Position numbers and translations under genes: made by a program. The notes under the pieces were generated by a model. That model did no database searches. It was not told the DNA's origin and worked only from the letters and a program-made list of their open reading frames with translations. A stretch of DNA of 62,904 nt from positions 1 through 62,904 of IMG/VR virus record IMGVR_UViG_3300034168_001612; one strand, written 5' to 3'. This stretch comes from a virus. Every line of letters starts with the position of its first letter. Within the stretch, counting starts at the first letter, position 1. This document shows positions 39,885 to 48,666 of this stretch, one piece after another.

Positions 39885-41929
39885 TGCTTAAATTAAAGAA
39901 ATACTCTTTTTCAGGCATCGGAAGATTCGTCGAAAAGCAAACAATAGATCTAGAATCTAGAAGCCATCTAATTCAAATTGATGGCTACAATACAAATACC
40001 GGAGGTTCTTCTGGTGCAGGAAAATCCACAACAGTAGAAGCCTTGGCCTTTCTTTTAGGTATTAGCGAGATACCAGCTACTCAACTCCAGTCTAGGATTA
40101 CAGACGACCCTGCCTGGGTGCAAGGGGAGTTTGAAGAAGGCATAACAATCACAAGATCCAAGAAAGATGGACTTACTATACAGACACCCGATGGGACAGT
40201 TTCTGGCAATAGTAAACTGGCTGAGGAAAAATTAGACGAAATTATCGGAGTAAATAGAGAGCTTCTTAAGACAATGTGCTATAAGAGACAGAAGCAAGGA
40301 GGATTTTTTTTAAACCTCACTCCTAAGCAATCCTATGATTTCTTAATGCAATGTCTTGATCTTAGAGAATTCCAAAATAAAATACTTAAATTAGATGACG
40401 TAGTAAAAAATAAATATAAGCCTAAAAAAATAGAACTAGAGAGCAGTATTAAGACTTTGAATGATGGTACTGACCAATTGCGCTCTTTGCTATTTCAAAA
40501 AACCCCTCCCCAGAAAGAAGAGCAGGATGACTCGTCTTTAAAAACAAATATACAAGATCTCAAGATAAGGGTAGAAGCCTTAAAAGAAGAGCGAGATCAG
40601 TTGATAGACGAAGCTGGAAGTAAGCCTGAATTTGTTTCCATGTCTTTTGAAAAAGATCAACAATTAACCGATATAAATAATCAAATTTCTGAACTAAAAA
40701 TTATCATAAACAACAATATCAGTAATAAAAACATAGAGATACAACAAGCATCTTCTGCTATTTTTAAGATTAGAGAGCACGTAAAAGAACTCAATCAACT
40801 TAAAAACAAAGCTATAGAACTAGATTCTTTTGTACAAACACTTTGTGATGAGTTTAAACATCTAGAAGCTGGTAACTGCCCCACCTGCCTTAGGCTCTGG
40901 GAAACAGAAGAAAATGCACAAAAAATGCAACATGTGGCTAGTCAGATAGAGTCTAACAAGAAGACTGTTGAAGAATATTTAAAAGAAGTTCAAAAAATAC
41001 CCCATTATAAAATGATGGAAAAAAAAGCAGAGGAATTGTTACAAAACAGAACCGACCGTGCCGTTAATGTTTTGGAAGAAAAAGATCTTACTGAAATTCA
41101 AGAAAATCAAAGAACTTTAATGAATGAAAAAGAAAACACAAAAAATGCAGTCAACCAAGACCATCTTAAAAGTGTGAACGAATGGAACTATAAGATTTTT
41201 AATATAAATCAAAAATACCATAACGAGTCTTCAGGGCTTGAGACTCAGATCAACCATCTTCGGCACGAGACTGAAAAGATTCAATTAAAAAAGAATAATT
41301 ATATCCAAGCCCTTGAAATCTATGAAAAAGACTGTAAAAATATAAAAGATAAAATTTCTTTGAATTCGGATGAGTTACTAAGACAATCAGGGGAATTAAA
41401 AATACTTGAAAAAAATACTCTATTATCTGAAGAATCTATTCGTTTAATTAAGAATTTTACTTTACAAAAGTTCCAAGATACGCTAAACTACATTGGACAC
41501 AGAGCTACTGAAATTATCAACTCAGTCCCTAATATGGCAAATGCTGTTATCTTTTTTGAAAATAGCAAAGAAACCAAATCAGGAAGCATTAAGAATGAGG
41601 TAAACGCTATTATTAATCTAGAAGGCGATAGTGCTGTTCCAATTAAGACTCTATCTGGGGGAGAACGTACTTCGGCTGATTTTGCGATTGATTTAGCTGT
41701 AGGTGAGATGATAGAAAATATGACCCAAAAAGGCGTTAACTTTTTTATTATAGATGAAGGATTTGATGGATTAGATTCCATATCAAAGATCCAGTGTCTG
41801 GAGATATTGAAAAGCTTAAATACTGACAAAAAAATACTAATGGTTGACCATTCGTCCGAGGTCAAAGAAATGGTATATGATACTATAATTGTAAAAAGAA
41901 TGGGCGAAAAGAGTTTTATTCATGAGTAA
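39884..41929 (+). CDS. sbcC: SbcC/gp46-like SMC-type ATPase
   Basis: A 681-residue protein from GTG 39884. Walker A GSSGAGKSTT (about 43-52), two long coiled coils, a zinc hook GNCPTCLRLW (about residue 331), signature motif LSGGERTSAD and Walker B FFIIDEGFDG with its D-loop. This is the complete plan of the Rad50-like partner of the SbcD-like nuclease at 36612. It is shorter than E. coli SbcC and close to T4 gp46 in size. It overlaps the next gene by 8 bases. A TGATACTATA sequence at 41878 could be an internal promoter. Confidence 0.9.
   Translation: MLKLKKYSFSGIGRFVEKQTIDLESRSHLIQIDGYNTNTGGSSGAGKSTTVEALAFLLGISEIPATQLQSRITDDPAWVQGEFEEGITITRSKKDGLTIQTPDGTVSGNSKLAEEKLDEIIGVNRELLKTMCYKRQKQGGFFLNLTPKQSYDFLMQCLDLREFQNKILKLDDVVKNKYKPKKIELESSIKTLNDGTDQLRSLLFQKTPPQKEEQDDSSLKTNIQDLKIRVEALKEERDQLIDEAGSKPEFVSMSFEKDQQLTDINNQISELKIIINNNISNKNIEIQQASSAIFKIREHVKELNQLKNKAIELDSFVQTLCDEFKHLEAGNCPTCLRLWETEENAQKMQHVASQIESNKKTVEEYLKEVQKIPHYKMMEKKAEELLQNRTDRAVNVLEEKDLTEIQENQRTLMNEKENTKNAVNQDHLKSVNEWNYKIFNINQKYHNESSGLETQINHLRHETEKIQLKKNNYIQALEIYEKDCKNIKDKISLNSDELLRQSGELKILEKNTLLSEESIRLIKNFTLQKFQDTLNYIGHRATEIINSVPNMANAVIFFENSKETKSGSIKNEVNAIINLEGDSAVPIKTLSGGERTSADFAIDLAVGEMIENMTQKGVNFFIIDEGFDGLDSISKIQCLEILKSLNTDKKILMVDHSSEVKEMVYDTIIVKRMGEKSFIHE
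41878..41887 (+). promoter_or_regulatory. Possible internal early-type promoter
   Basis: TGATACTATA within the last codons of the SbcC-like gene, 34 bases before the next start. It could be chance in AT-rich coding sequence. Confidence 0.25.
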
Positions 41930-42275
41930 ATTAAAAGAACAATTAGAAGTGGACATGCTTAGGTTTCTAGAAAATATAGAAACTCAGAATGCTTCTGATA
42001 AAATCCAAACACTTAGACAGCTATTTGATAAGTATATACACTTAAGTCAAGCAGAACTGTTATTGGATTCCCATGATTTAACTGTTATTATAAATGATGC
42101 TAAAAATAGGTTTGCAACACAATCTATGCCAGTGCACCTAGGTCCGAACAGGAGACCGGTTGGAGCTATGGATTTACCTAATTTCTGTGTGATAGAGGCT
42201 ACTGTAGGGCATTTAAATAAAAAAGATTGCCTTAAAAAAATGGCTAAATTTGATAAAAGAGAAGATAAACTATAG
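41922..42275 (+). CDS. Unknown protein (117 aa) after SbcC
   Basis: Overlaps the end of the SbcC-like gene by 8 bases. Helical N-terminal half (LEVDMLRFLENIETQNASDK), then MPVHLGPNRRPVGAMDLPNF and a basic C-terminus. No family recognised. Confidence 0.55.
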   Translation: MSKLKEQLEVDMLRFLENIETQNASDKIQTLRQLFDKYIHLSQAELLLDSHDLTVIINDAKNRFATQSMPVHLGPNRRPVGAMDLPNFCVIEATVGHLNKKDCLKKMAKFDKREDKL

Positions 42276-42282
42276 GAGGGTT

Positions 42283-42783
42283 ATGTCTAAAAAAACTATT
42301 GATGAGATTGTTGAAGAAAAACTACCAACATTCGCAAATATGATCAAGGATATGAAGAACAGGCAAGAGCTTGAAGGAAGTCTTATTATCTACCTCAGAG
42401 AAAAAGAGGGACTAGTTATCCAGAAAACTCGGGATGAAGAGCTGGTTAAACTAAAAGAAAGAAAGACAAAACTATCCAAACCGTACAATCAGACCATCAG
42501 CGCTTTAAAAAACATGATGGAGTGCATCTATAAGTTTGGTCATAAATTTGAAGCGGATCTTAAGCAAGAGTTTGAAAAGAACCTTGTAGCCTATGCTAGA
42601 CAGCTTTCTGACATCAAAAGACAGAAAGATGAGGATACAGAGCTTACGGCTATTGGTGAAATGATAAAAGAAATTAACGAGGATTATGACCCCACAATCA
42701 AAGCACTAGAAATGAAATGTGAATATGTTTCTTTTATCTTAAAGGAAAGGTTTAACATAGATGCCCCGAAAGTCGAAATCTAA
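42283..42783 (+). CDS. Coiled-coil protein (166 aa), unknown
   Basis: Started at ATG 42283, which has TAGGAGG; the open frame reaches further back into the preceding gene. Almost entirely helical and charged (LREKEGLVIQKTRDEELVKL). Overlaps the HNH gene. Possibly a DNA-metabolism accessory factor. Confidence 0.55.
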   Translation: MSKKTIDEIVEEKLPTFANMIKDMKNRQELEGSLIIYLREKEGLVIQKTRDEELVKLKERKTKLSKPYNQTISALKNMMECIYKFGHKFEADLKQEFEKNLVAYARQLSDIKRQKDEDTELTAIGEMIKEINEDYDPTIKALEMKCEYVSFILKERFNIDAPKVEI

Positions 42784-43354
42784 TAAAAAAGATGAATTAA
42801 AACCACCCACGCCTGATATCGTAAAAAAAAGGCTAATTAAGGGTGGTATTCGTCGTGTATTCAGGCAGTCAATAGAGATGAGAGTTGTTTTACAATCCTC
42901 TAGGGTAGAACTGTCTCCTAAGACACTCAAAGACGGCTCAATCGGTAAGAAGAATCAAATAAGATACAAGTGCGCAATATGCGGTGAGTTATTCTCTCAA
43001 CAAGATGTTGCAGTAGATCATATCGATCCTGTGATACCTTTGCATAGATCGGAAGAAGAGCTAACGATTGATGAAATGGCTTATAGAATATGGTGCGATA
43101 TAAGCAATTTGCAGGTTATTTGTAACACCACTCTAAAGAGAAGTCAAGGAGTTCCTAGCTGCCATAAGATAAAAACTGATGAAGAAAACTTTATCAGAAA
43201 AAAACTTAAGGAAGAAAAATGGGACGGCCAACTGTCTCGTATGCTTGAGCTAAAACAAGAATACAAACTATATTTAGAAGAAAAAGAAAAAGAAAGACTG
43301 GAAAAACAAAAACGAAAAGCTGAAAAAGAAGCGAAACGCAAGGTAAAAAAATGA
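42761..43354 (+). CDS. HNH endonuclease
   Basis: A 197-residue protein with an HNH core: CAICGELF, VAVDHIDPV (catalytic His), then DISNLQVICNTTLKRSQ with the Asn and the distal Cys/His. The N-terminal 60 residues are basic and the C-terminus is a Lys/Glu coiled coil. It could be a recombination nuclease or a free-standing homing-type nuclease; its place within an overlapping operon suggests a cellular role rather than a selfish insertion. Confidence 0.85.
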   Translation: MPRKSKSNKKDELKPPTPDIVKKRLIKGGIRRVFRQSIEMRVVLQSSRVELSPKTLKDGSIGKKNQIRYKCAICGELFSQQDVAVDHIDPVIPLHRSEEELTIDEMAYRIWCDISNLQVICNTTLKRSQGVPSCHKIKTDEENFIRKKLKEEKWDGQLSRMLELKQEYKLYLEEKEKERLEKQKRKAEKEAKRKVKK

Positions 43355-43593
43355 ACAATAAAACAATCACCCATGAGCAAGCTTCTAAAAGAATCAAAGA
43401 GCTAGAGGTCAAGCAAAGAGTTTTAAAAGCTTTTAGAAATCATTCTTTTAAATTTCAAAAAATTAGCGATGCCACCGATTATCAATTATACATATTCCAA
43501 AATAAAAAAGAAATAAATATGCTGCTAAGTATCATCTACTGGCATAAAAAAGCTAAAAAAATATTTGCTGATTTAAAGAAAATAAAACCATGA
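43351..43593 (+). CDS. Unknown basic helical protein (80 aa)
   Basis: Overlaps both neighbours by 4 bases. Helical and Lys-rich (HEQASKRIKELEVKQRVLKA). No family recognised. Confidence 0.5.
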   Translation: MNNKTITHEQASKRIKELEVKQRVLKAFRNHSFKFQKISDATDYQLYIFQNKKEINMLLSIIYWHKKAKKIFADLKKIKP

Positions 43594-44393
43594 AAGAAGA
43601 TGAAATAGTTAAAAAAATTAAAGATATTCAAAAAGATTACAAAGCAGAGCTGGAAGACAGCCCTGAAGAGGATCGTTTGTCTTTTCTTGACCGGATTAAC
43701 GATTTAATCAGGTCAATTTTTAACGATTCCTCCATGACTGTCTATGATGTGTTTAGTAAGGATGAACTAGAAAAATGGAAAAGTAAAAGATTTTCTAGAA
43801 AAATAAAAAACTTATTTCTTAATAATTATAAGAACACTTTTTACTTCCTGCTCCTGGTTACGATCACGGGCTTCCTTGTCAGCGAAGCTCTGGAATTTTA
43901 TGGAATAAACGGAACAATAGATACTAAAACATACATTAAAGCAGTCCTTACGGAAGTCTGTTTTATCTTTCTTTCTGGGTATAGATCTGATAATAAAATT
44001 CAAGAAATTGCAACCAATGTGCTGCGAGTAGGTATTTTTTGTTTAATGATATTTGTTATTACTTCCAAAACGTTCATGGACAGTACTAAAAATTCTAGTA
44101 ATACGAATGCTATTCAAGAACAAGTCACAATCATAGAACAGCAAATAAAAGAAAAAGAAAAAGATATTGAGTATTATCGGGATGTTAAGCAGTGGCCAAA
44201 TACTGCGAGACAACTCATAAAAGAAAAAGACGAACTCGTAAAGAAAATAATTGATTTAAAAGAAAAGCAAGCCGCCGGAGCAACTGTAGAAGTTTCGGAT
44301 CTTATAAGGTATAAAGCGTACGGAAATGCTTTTTTTCGTGTTCTACTACTGTTCATATCTATTTTAATCACAAGACGACTTTTTTCTTTCTAA
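43590..44393 (+). CDS. Membrane protein with central coiled coil
   Basis: A 267-residue protein with about four membrane segments: FYFLLLVTITGFLVSEALEF near residue 85, VLTEVCFIFLSGY, VLRVGIFCLMIFVITSK, and a C-terminal FFRVLLLFISILI, with a coiled coil (EQVTIIEQQIKEKEKDIEYY) between the last two. No family recognised. A host-membrane or superinfection role is possible. Confidence 0.55.
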   Translation: MKEDEIVKKIKDIQKDYKAELEDSPEEDRLSFLDRINDLIRSIFNDSSMTVYDVFSKDELEKWKSKRFSRKIKNLFLNNYKNTFYFLLLVTITGFLVSEALEFYGINGTIDTKTYIKAVLTEVCFIFLSGYRSDNKIQEIATNVLRVGIFCLMIFVITSKTFMDSTKNSSNTNAIQEQVTIIEQQIKEKEKDIEYYRDVKQWPNTARQLIKEKDELVKKIIDLKEKQAAGATVEVSDLIRYKAYGNAFFRVLLLFISILITRRLFSF

Positions 44394-44406
44394 ACCTTTC
44401 AAAAAA

Positions 44407-44416
44407 TGATATTATA
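44407..44416 (+). promoter_or_regulatory. Early-type extended -10 promoter TGATATTATA
   Basis: TGATATTATA 17 bases before the NrdB-like start at 44434, followed by AAAGGAG. Confidence 0.6.
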
Positions 44417-44433
44417 TCTATGAAAGGAGTACT

Positions 44434-45405
44434 ATGTCATTATTAAATCCCAGAGTTTTTTACAAGCCTTTTGAATACCCTCGTGCTTACGAGTATTTTG
44501 AAAAACAACAAAATGCCCACTGGTTGCCCAGTGAGGTTGCGATGTCTAAAGACATCAATGATTGGACCCATAAGCTTACAGAGTCCGAAAGACTCGTGAT
44601 TGGGCAAATTCTAAAATCATTTACTCAAACCGAAATCAGTGTTAATGAATACTGGGGAAGGAAGATAACTAAATGGTTCCAAAAGCCCGAGATTTGCATG
44701 ATGGCTTCGGCATTTAGTTCAATGGAAAGCGTCCATACCGTGGGTTATTCTTATCTGAATGACAGTCTGGGGTTGGATGATTATTCTGCTTTTTTACAAG
44801 ATCCTACGGCGGTTGCTAAATTAGATGCATTGAAAAATGTAAAAGGCAAAAGCAAACAGGATATAGCCCGGTCTTTGGCTATATTTAGTGGGTTTACAGA
44901 AGGTGTGAACTTATTTAGTTCTTTTGCCATTCTGATGAACTTTTCTAGATTCAATCTGTTAGAGGGAGTAGAAACTATCGTAAGCTGGTCGGTTCGGGAT
45001 GAGTCACTGCACTCTGAGGCGGGATGTTGGTTGTTTAGAACTTTTATTGAAGAAAACCCAGAGATATGGACTGACGAACTTAAAAAAGATATCTACGATG
45101 CAGCCAGACTCTCGGTTAAATTAGAAGATGACTTCATTGATAATGCTTTTTCCTTGGGTAAAGTAAGAGGTCTCGATCCAGTTGATCTTAAAAATTTTAT
45201 CAGAATGAGAGCTAATGCAAAATTGAATGACCTAAACCTTGCAACTAATTGGAAAAATATTGATCAGGACTCTCTTAAAAGAATGGCTTGGTTCGACGAA
45301 CTAAGTGGCGGTACAAAGTTTGCAGACTTCTTCGCCGGAAAAGTTACGGATTACAGTCGCTGTAATTTTACAATCGATAATTTATTTGAAGAAGAGGACA
45401 AATAG
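44434..45405 (+). CDS. nrdB: Ribonucleotide reductase small subunit
   Basis: A 323-residue class I R2 protein. Metal-ligand motifs are visible: FTQTEISVNEYW, FSSMESVHTVGYSYL, EGVNLFSSF and SWSVRDESLHSE. The tyrosine four residues after the His in ESVHTVGYS corresponds to the radical Tyr122 of E. coli NrdB, while the first ligand reads Glu (QTEIS) where E. coli has Asp84. The C-terminal tail binds NrdA. It makes dNDPs from NDPs with the next gene, whose GTG overlaps this stop. Confidence 0.92.
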   Translation: MSLLNPRVFYKPFEYPRAYEYFEKQQNAHWLPSEVAMSKDINDWTHKLTESERLVIGQILKSFTQTEISVNEYWGRKITKWFQKPEICMMASAFSSMESVHTVGYSYLNDSLGLDDYSAFLQDPTAVAKLDALKNVKGKSKQDIARSLAIFSGFTEGVNLFSSFAILMNFSRFNLLEGVETIVSWSVRDESLHSEAGCWLFRTFIEENPEIWTDELKKDIYDAARLSVKLEDDFIDNAFSLGKVRGLDPVDLKNFIRMRANAKLNDLNLATNWKNIDQDSLKRMAWFDELSGGTKFADFFAGKVTDYSRCNFTIDNLFEEEDK

Positions 45406-47156
45406 TGGAATTAGATAAAGAATTACAAAATCTAAAACAGACAGGCGAAGCTCCGGAATGGATGACTTCTGCCGGTTATATTACAATTTCAAAAGGCTAC
45501 AGACTTAAGGGTGAAACACCAAAAGGAATGTACCAGCGAGTTGCTTCAAGTGCTGCTGAATTCTTATACCAGAATACCGATAAAGTATTAGATTTTACCA
45601 AAAGCCAGATGGCTGATATTTTTTCCCAAGCAATGTGGAAAAACTGGCTATGCCCAGCTAGTCCTGTTTTATCAAATTGTGGAACTGACAGAGGGCTTCC
45701 TATAAGCTGTTATGGCAATGATGTTGGGGATTCTGTGCAACGAATCATGGAATGTGCAGCCGAGCTTGCCATGCTATCCAAGAATTCTGGTGGTGTAGGA
45801 ATGAACTGGAGCAGGATCAGACCACGAGGTACTCCGATCAAAGGGGGGGCTAATGGGACTTCTGAAGGCATTATTCCTTTTGCTAAAATTTACGATTCAA
45901 CGATCATAGGTATTTCTCAAGGATCTACTCGTCGAGGAGCCGCTTCTGGTAATCTAAATATTGAGCATGGTGATTGGCATGAATTTGTCCGTATGCGCAG
46001 GCCTGAAGGAGATACCAACCGTCAATGCGGGAATCTTCATCACTGTACGGTTATTAATGATGATTTTATGCAAAAAGTAGTAGATGGCGACTATGTTGCT
46101 AGGGCTAAATGGGCAGAGCTTATGAAGGCTCGTATGGAGACTGGTGAACCTTATATAATGTTCAAAGATAACGTCAATAAAACAAATCCTGAAGGGTATA
46201 AAAAACTTGGGCTAAAAGTTGATATGACAAATATATGTAGCGAAATCACTCTTTTTACGGATGATGACCACAGTTTTATTTGTTGTCTGGCCTCCCTCAA
46301 TCTGGTTAACTATGATGAATGGAAAACAGAAAAAATTAATGACTTATCTCTTCCTCAGATTGCGACAATTTTCTTAAACGGTGTACTGAATGAATTTATT
46401 AGCAAGGCTCAATCAGTATACGGCCTTGATAAAGTAGTAAGACACGCCACTAAAGGAAGGGCTATTGGAATAGGGGTTTTAGGATGGCACACTCTTCTAC
46501 AAGCCAAAAGCCTTCCCTTTGAATCATTTCCAACAATGATGCTGAATGGTGAGATTTTTAATTTCATACACAAAGAAGCCGTACAGGCATCGAAGGGTAT
46601 GGCCCAGGTTTTTGGAGAGCCGGAGTGGTGTAAAGATACAGGGATGTACAATTCTCATTTAATAGCAATTGCTCCTACTAGATCGAATTCGATTATTTCA
46701 GGGGATGTGTCTCCAGGTATTGAACCAATAATTGCCAACGCTTATGTTGATAAAACAGCTAAGGGAACTTTTATTAGGAAGAATCCATATCTTATGGTAC
46801 TATTAGAAAAATATGGTAAAAATGATGACAAGATCTGGAAAGATATTGCTAGAAAAAATGGATCGGTACAGCATTTTGAATTTCTTTCTGAGAATGAAAG
46901 AAATGTATTCAAGACAGCTTATGAGATTAATCAGATGGCAATAATTACACAAGCATCTCAAAGACAGCAATTTGTATGCCAATCTCAGAGTCTGAATTTG
47001 TTTTTTCCAGTAGAAGTAAAGCCTAGTTATTTCAACAAGGTGCATATGGAAGCATGGAAGATGGGCATTAAGACTCTTTACTATTGTCGATCTAAATCAG
47101 GCATCCAAGCAGATGTTGCCAACAGGGATGAAGGATGTCTTTCCTGTGAGTCGTAG
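45405..47156 (+). CDS. nrdA: Ribonucleotide reductase large subunit, short form
   Basis: A 583-residue R1 protein from GTG 45405. Substrate and radical motifs: PVLSNCGTDRGLPISCYG, GVGMNWSRIRPRGTPI, NICSEITLF with active-site Cys/Glu, and APTRSNSIISGDVSPGIEP. The C-terminal tail ends GCLSCES, the redox-active pair. It is much shorter than E. coli NrdA (761) and has no N-terminal ATP cone, so overall dATP shut-off is probably absent. It forms an operon with the R2 gene (1-base overlap). Confidence 0.92.
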   Translation: MELDKELQNLKQTGEAPEWMTSAGYITISKGYRLKGETPKGMYQRVASSAAEFLYQNTDKVLDFTKSQMADIFSQAMWKNWLCPASPVLSNCGTDRGLPISCYGNDVGDSVQRIMECAAELAMLSKNSGGVGMNWSRIRPRGTPIKGGANGTSEGIIPFAKIYDSTIIGISQGSTRRGAASGNLNIEHGDWHEFVRMRRPEGDTNRQCGNLHHCTVINDDFMQKVVDGDYVARAKWAELMKARMETGEPYIMFKDNVNKTNPEGYKKLGLKVDMTNICSEITLFTDDDHSFICCLASLNLVNYDEWKTEKINDLSLPQIATIFLNGVLNEFISKAQSVYGLDKVVRHATKGRAIGIGVLGWHTLLQAKSLPFESFPTMMLNGEIFNFIHKEAVQASKGMAQVFGEPEWCKDTGMYNSHLIAIAPTRSNSIISGDVSPGIEPIIANAYVDKTAKGTFIRKNPYLMVLLEKYGKNDDKIWKDIARKNGSVQHFEFLSENERNVFKTAYEINQMAIITQASQRQQFVCQSQSLNLFFPVEVKPSYFNKVHMEAWKMGIKTLYYCRSKSGIQADVANRDEGCLSCES

Positions 47157-47159
47157 TTG

Positions 47160-47169
47160 TGATATTATA
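47160..47169 (+). promoter_or_regulatory. Early-type extended -10 promoter TGATATTATA
   Basis: TGATATTATA right after the NrdA stop, followed by AAAGAGG and the ATG at 47187. Confidence 0.55.
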
Positions 47170-47186
47170 TATCCAAAGAGGTTTAT

Positions 47187-48080
47187 ATGAGTCAATTTGA
47201 TAATGATTTTTGGGATAAAGAAGAGGAAGAACCCTCTGATACTTGGAAACAAAGTAAGCAATATTCTCAAAAAGAAGAACAAGAAGAAGAACAAGACGGA
47301 GATGAAGAATTGTATGATTTAAGTGAATCTGAAGAAATAGAAGATTTTTTAGATGTAGAAGAGATTTCCGTAGTAGACAATGCCAGAATCAGACTTGAGC
47401 AAGGGCGTTTGTATGAAATGCTAATTAAGCATAATCTGTTCGACGGTGTGGAGGCTATGCCCCAGGCCGTAACCAAGGTGCAGTCTGAGATTAAAGAATT
47501 CATCATCGAAAGATTGGAAATTCTTTTAGGAATGAAATCAGAGAAACAAAAAGAAGTGCATCAAATAATTAAAGAATCCCAATTCAATGAGCTAGAAGTG
47601 CAAGCATTAAAAATGATTGCCAGCAAAGTTACTAAAGGGGTTTCCGAAAGTGCACCACCTCCCTCTGAAAGACCTAAGAGTGGGCTTAATGCTATCAAAA
47701 CCAGTAGCCCGAGCAAGCCTGCTTTGAGTGTTGTTAAAAAGTCTCCTCCCCCTCCTCCTCCTCAGGTTCAAAAAAAAACTTATAAACAAGTTCCAGTAAA
47801 AAACCCCCTCAAGCAGGAATCATTCAAAAAGCCTGTAGAAGAGGACACTCGCAATATGTCACCTGATGCAATTGCTAAAAAAGATATAAGATATATTAAT
47901 TCATTAAAAGACATGAGCTTGTCAGAAGCGAACAAACTAGTCTCTGAAAGACATGTTAGACCACGGCCAACTACTAAAATGGATCAAGAGTCAATCAATA
48001 GGCACTATGCCGCTAAAATGGCGGTTAACCAAGAAGCACAAACTTTTACAGCATTGCTTGCAATGGCAAAAAGAAAATAA
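47187..48080 (+). CDS. Acidic/Pro-rich unknown protein
   Basis: A 297-residue protein: an acidic N-terminus (about 1-60), helical middle, a proline run (KKSPPPPPPQVQKK near residue 190), and a basic helical C-terminal 70 residues (YINSLKDMSLSEANKLVSER). No family recognised. It precedes a coiled-coil protein and a phosphoesterase in one transcript and may be a scaffold for a nucleic-acid complex. Confidence 0.5.
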   Translation: MSQFDNDFWDKEEEEPSDTWKQSKQYSQKEEQEEEQDGDEELYDLSESEEIEDFLDVEEISVVDNARIRLEQGRLYEMLIKHNLFDGVEAMPQAVTKVQSEIKEFIIERLEILLGMKSEKQKEVHQIIKESQFNELEVQALKMIASKVTKGVSESAPPPSERPKSGLNAIKTSSPSKPALSVVKKSPPPPPPQVQKKTYKQVPVKNPLKQESFKKPVEEDTRNMSPDAIAKKDIRYINSLKDMSLSEANKLVSERHVRPRPTTKMDQESINRHYAAKMAVNQEAQTFTALLAMAKRK

Positions 48081-48090
48081 GGAGAACACA

Positions 48091-48666
48091 ATGAGACCTG
48101 AAGAGAAATTACAGAAATCAAAAGAAAAACTAGAGAACCTTTCGGAACAGTCGATGATTACAGCCCGAAGAGTTGGTGAAATGGAATTAATCCTGTACAA
48201 TATTGCCAGGGAAAATGAAATCCTGAAAGATGCTCTGCAATTGTTGCACGAGAAACTCGATGCTGTGATTTCTCTACAAAATAGAGAACTCCCTTTGAGC
48301 GAAGGGAATATTAATGAAGTGGTTGTGGAAATGAAAGTAAATTCACTAAAAGAACGAGTGGATCAGATGCTACAACAAGGAGCTATCAAAGTGACAGATG
48401 TTGTTGGTGAAGATTCTTTGATTGTTAGTCGTGAATTGAACAAGGAAGGCAAGGTTGAGAATCCTCGTTTACAGTTCCTTGTAGGTCGTCTTATAGATGA
48501 GCTTAAGTCTAGGTTTGTAGGTAAGAAAACTGGAGATTTAATTCAGGGTGAAGAGAATAAGCTGGACATTGAAATTATGGAAATTTACGATCTAGTGCCT
48601 GTAGGTTTAGGCAAGATCGACGCTAACAACGAATTGCCGTTGGAACAAAATAACCAGGATTCTTAA
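48091..48666 (+). CDS. Coiled-coil protein, unknown (191 aa)
   Basis: Started at ATG 48091, preceded by AAGGAG; the open frame extends back inside the previous gene. An N-terminal coiled coil is followed by a beta-rich C-terminal domain (IKVTDVVGEDSLIVSRELNK, VPVGLGKID). The next gene starts at the base after its stop. No family recognised. Confidence 0.55.
   Translation: MRPEEKLQKSKEKLENLSEQSMITARRVGEMELILYNIARENEILKDALQLLHEKLDAVISLQNRELPLSEGNINEVVVEMKVNSLKERVDQMLQQGAIKVTDVVGEDSLIVSRELNKEGKVENPRLQFLVGRLIDELKSRFVGKKTGDLIQGEENKLDIEIMEIYDLVPVGLGKIDANNELPLEQNNQDS

Noticed and set aside
42761-43354. HNH gene as a homing endonuclease or intron remnant
   Set aside because: It overlaps both neighbours in frame-coupled fashion, and no split gene or intron boundary is visible.
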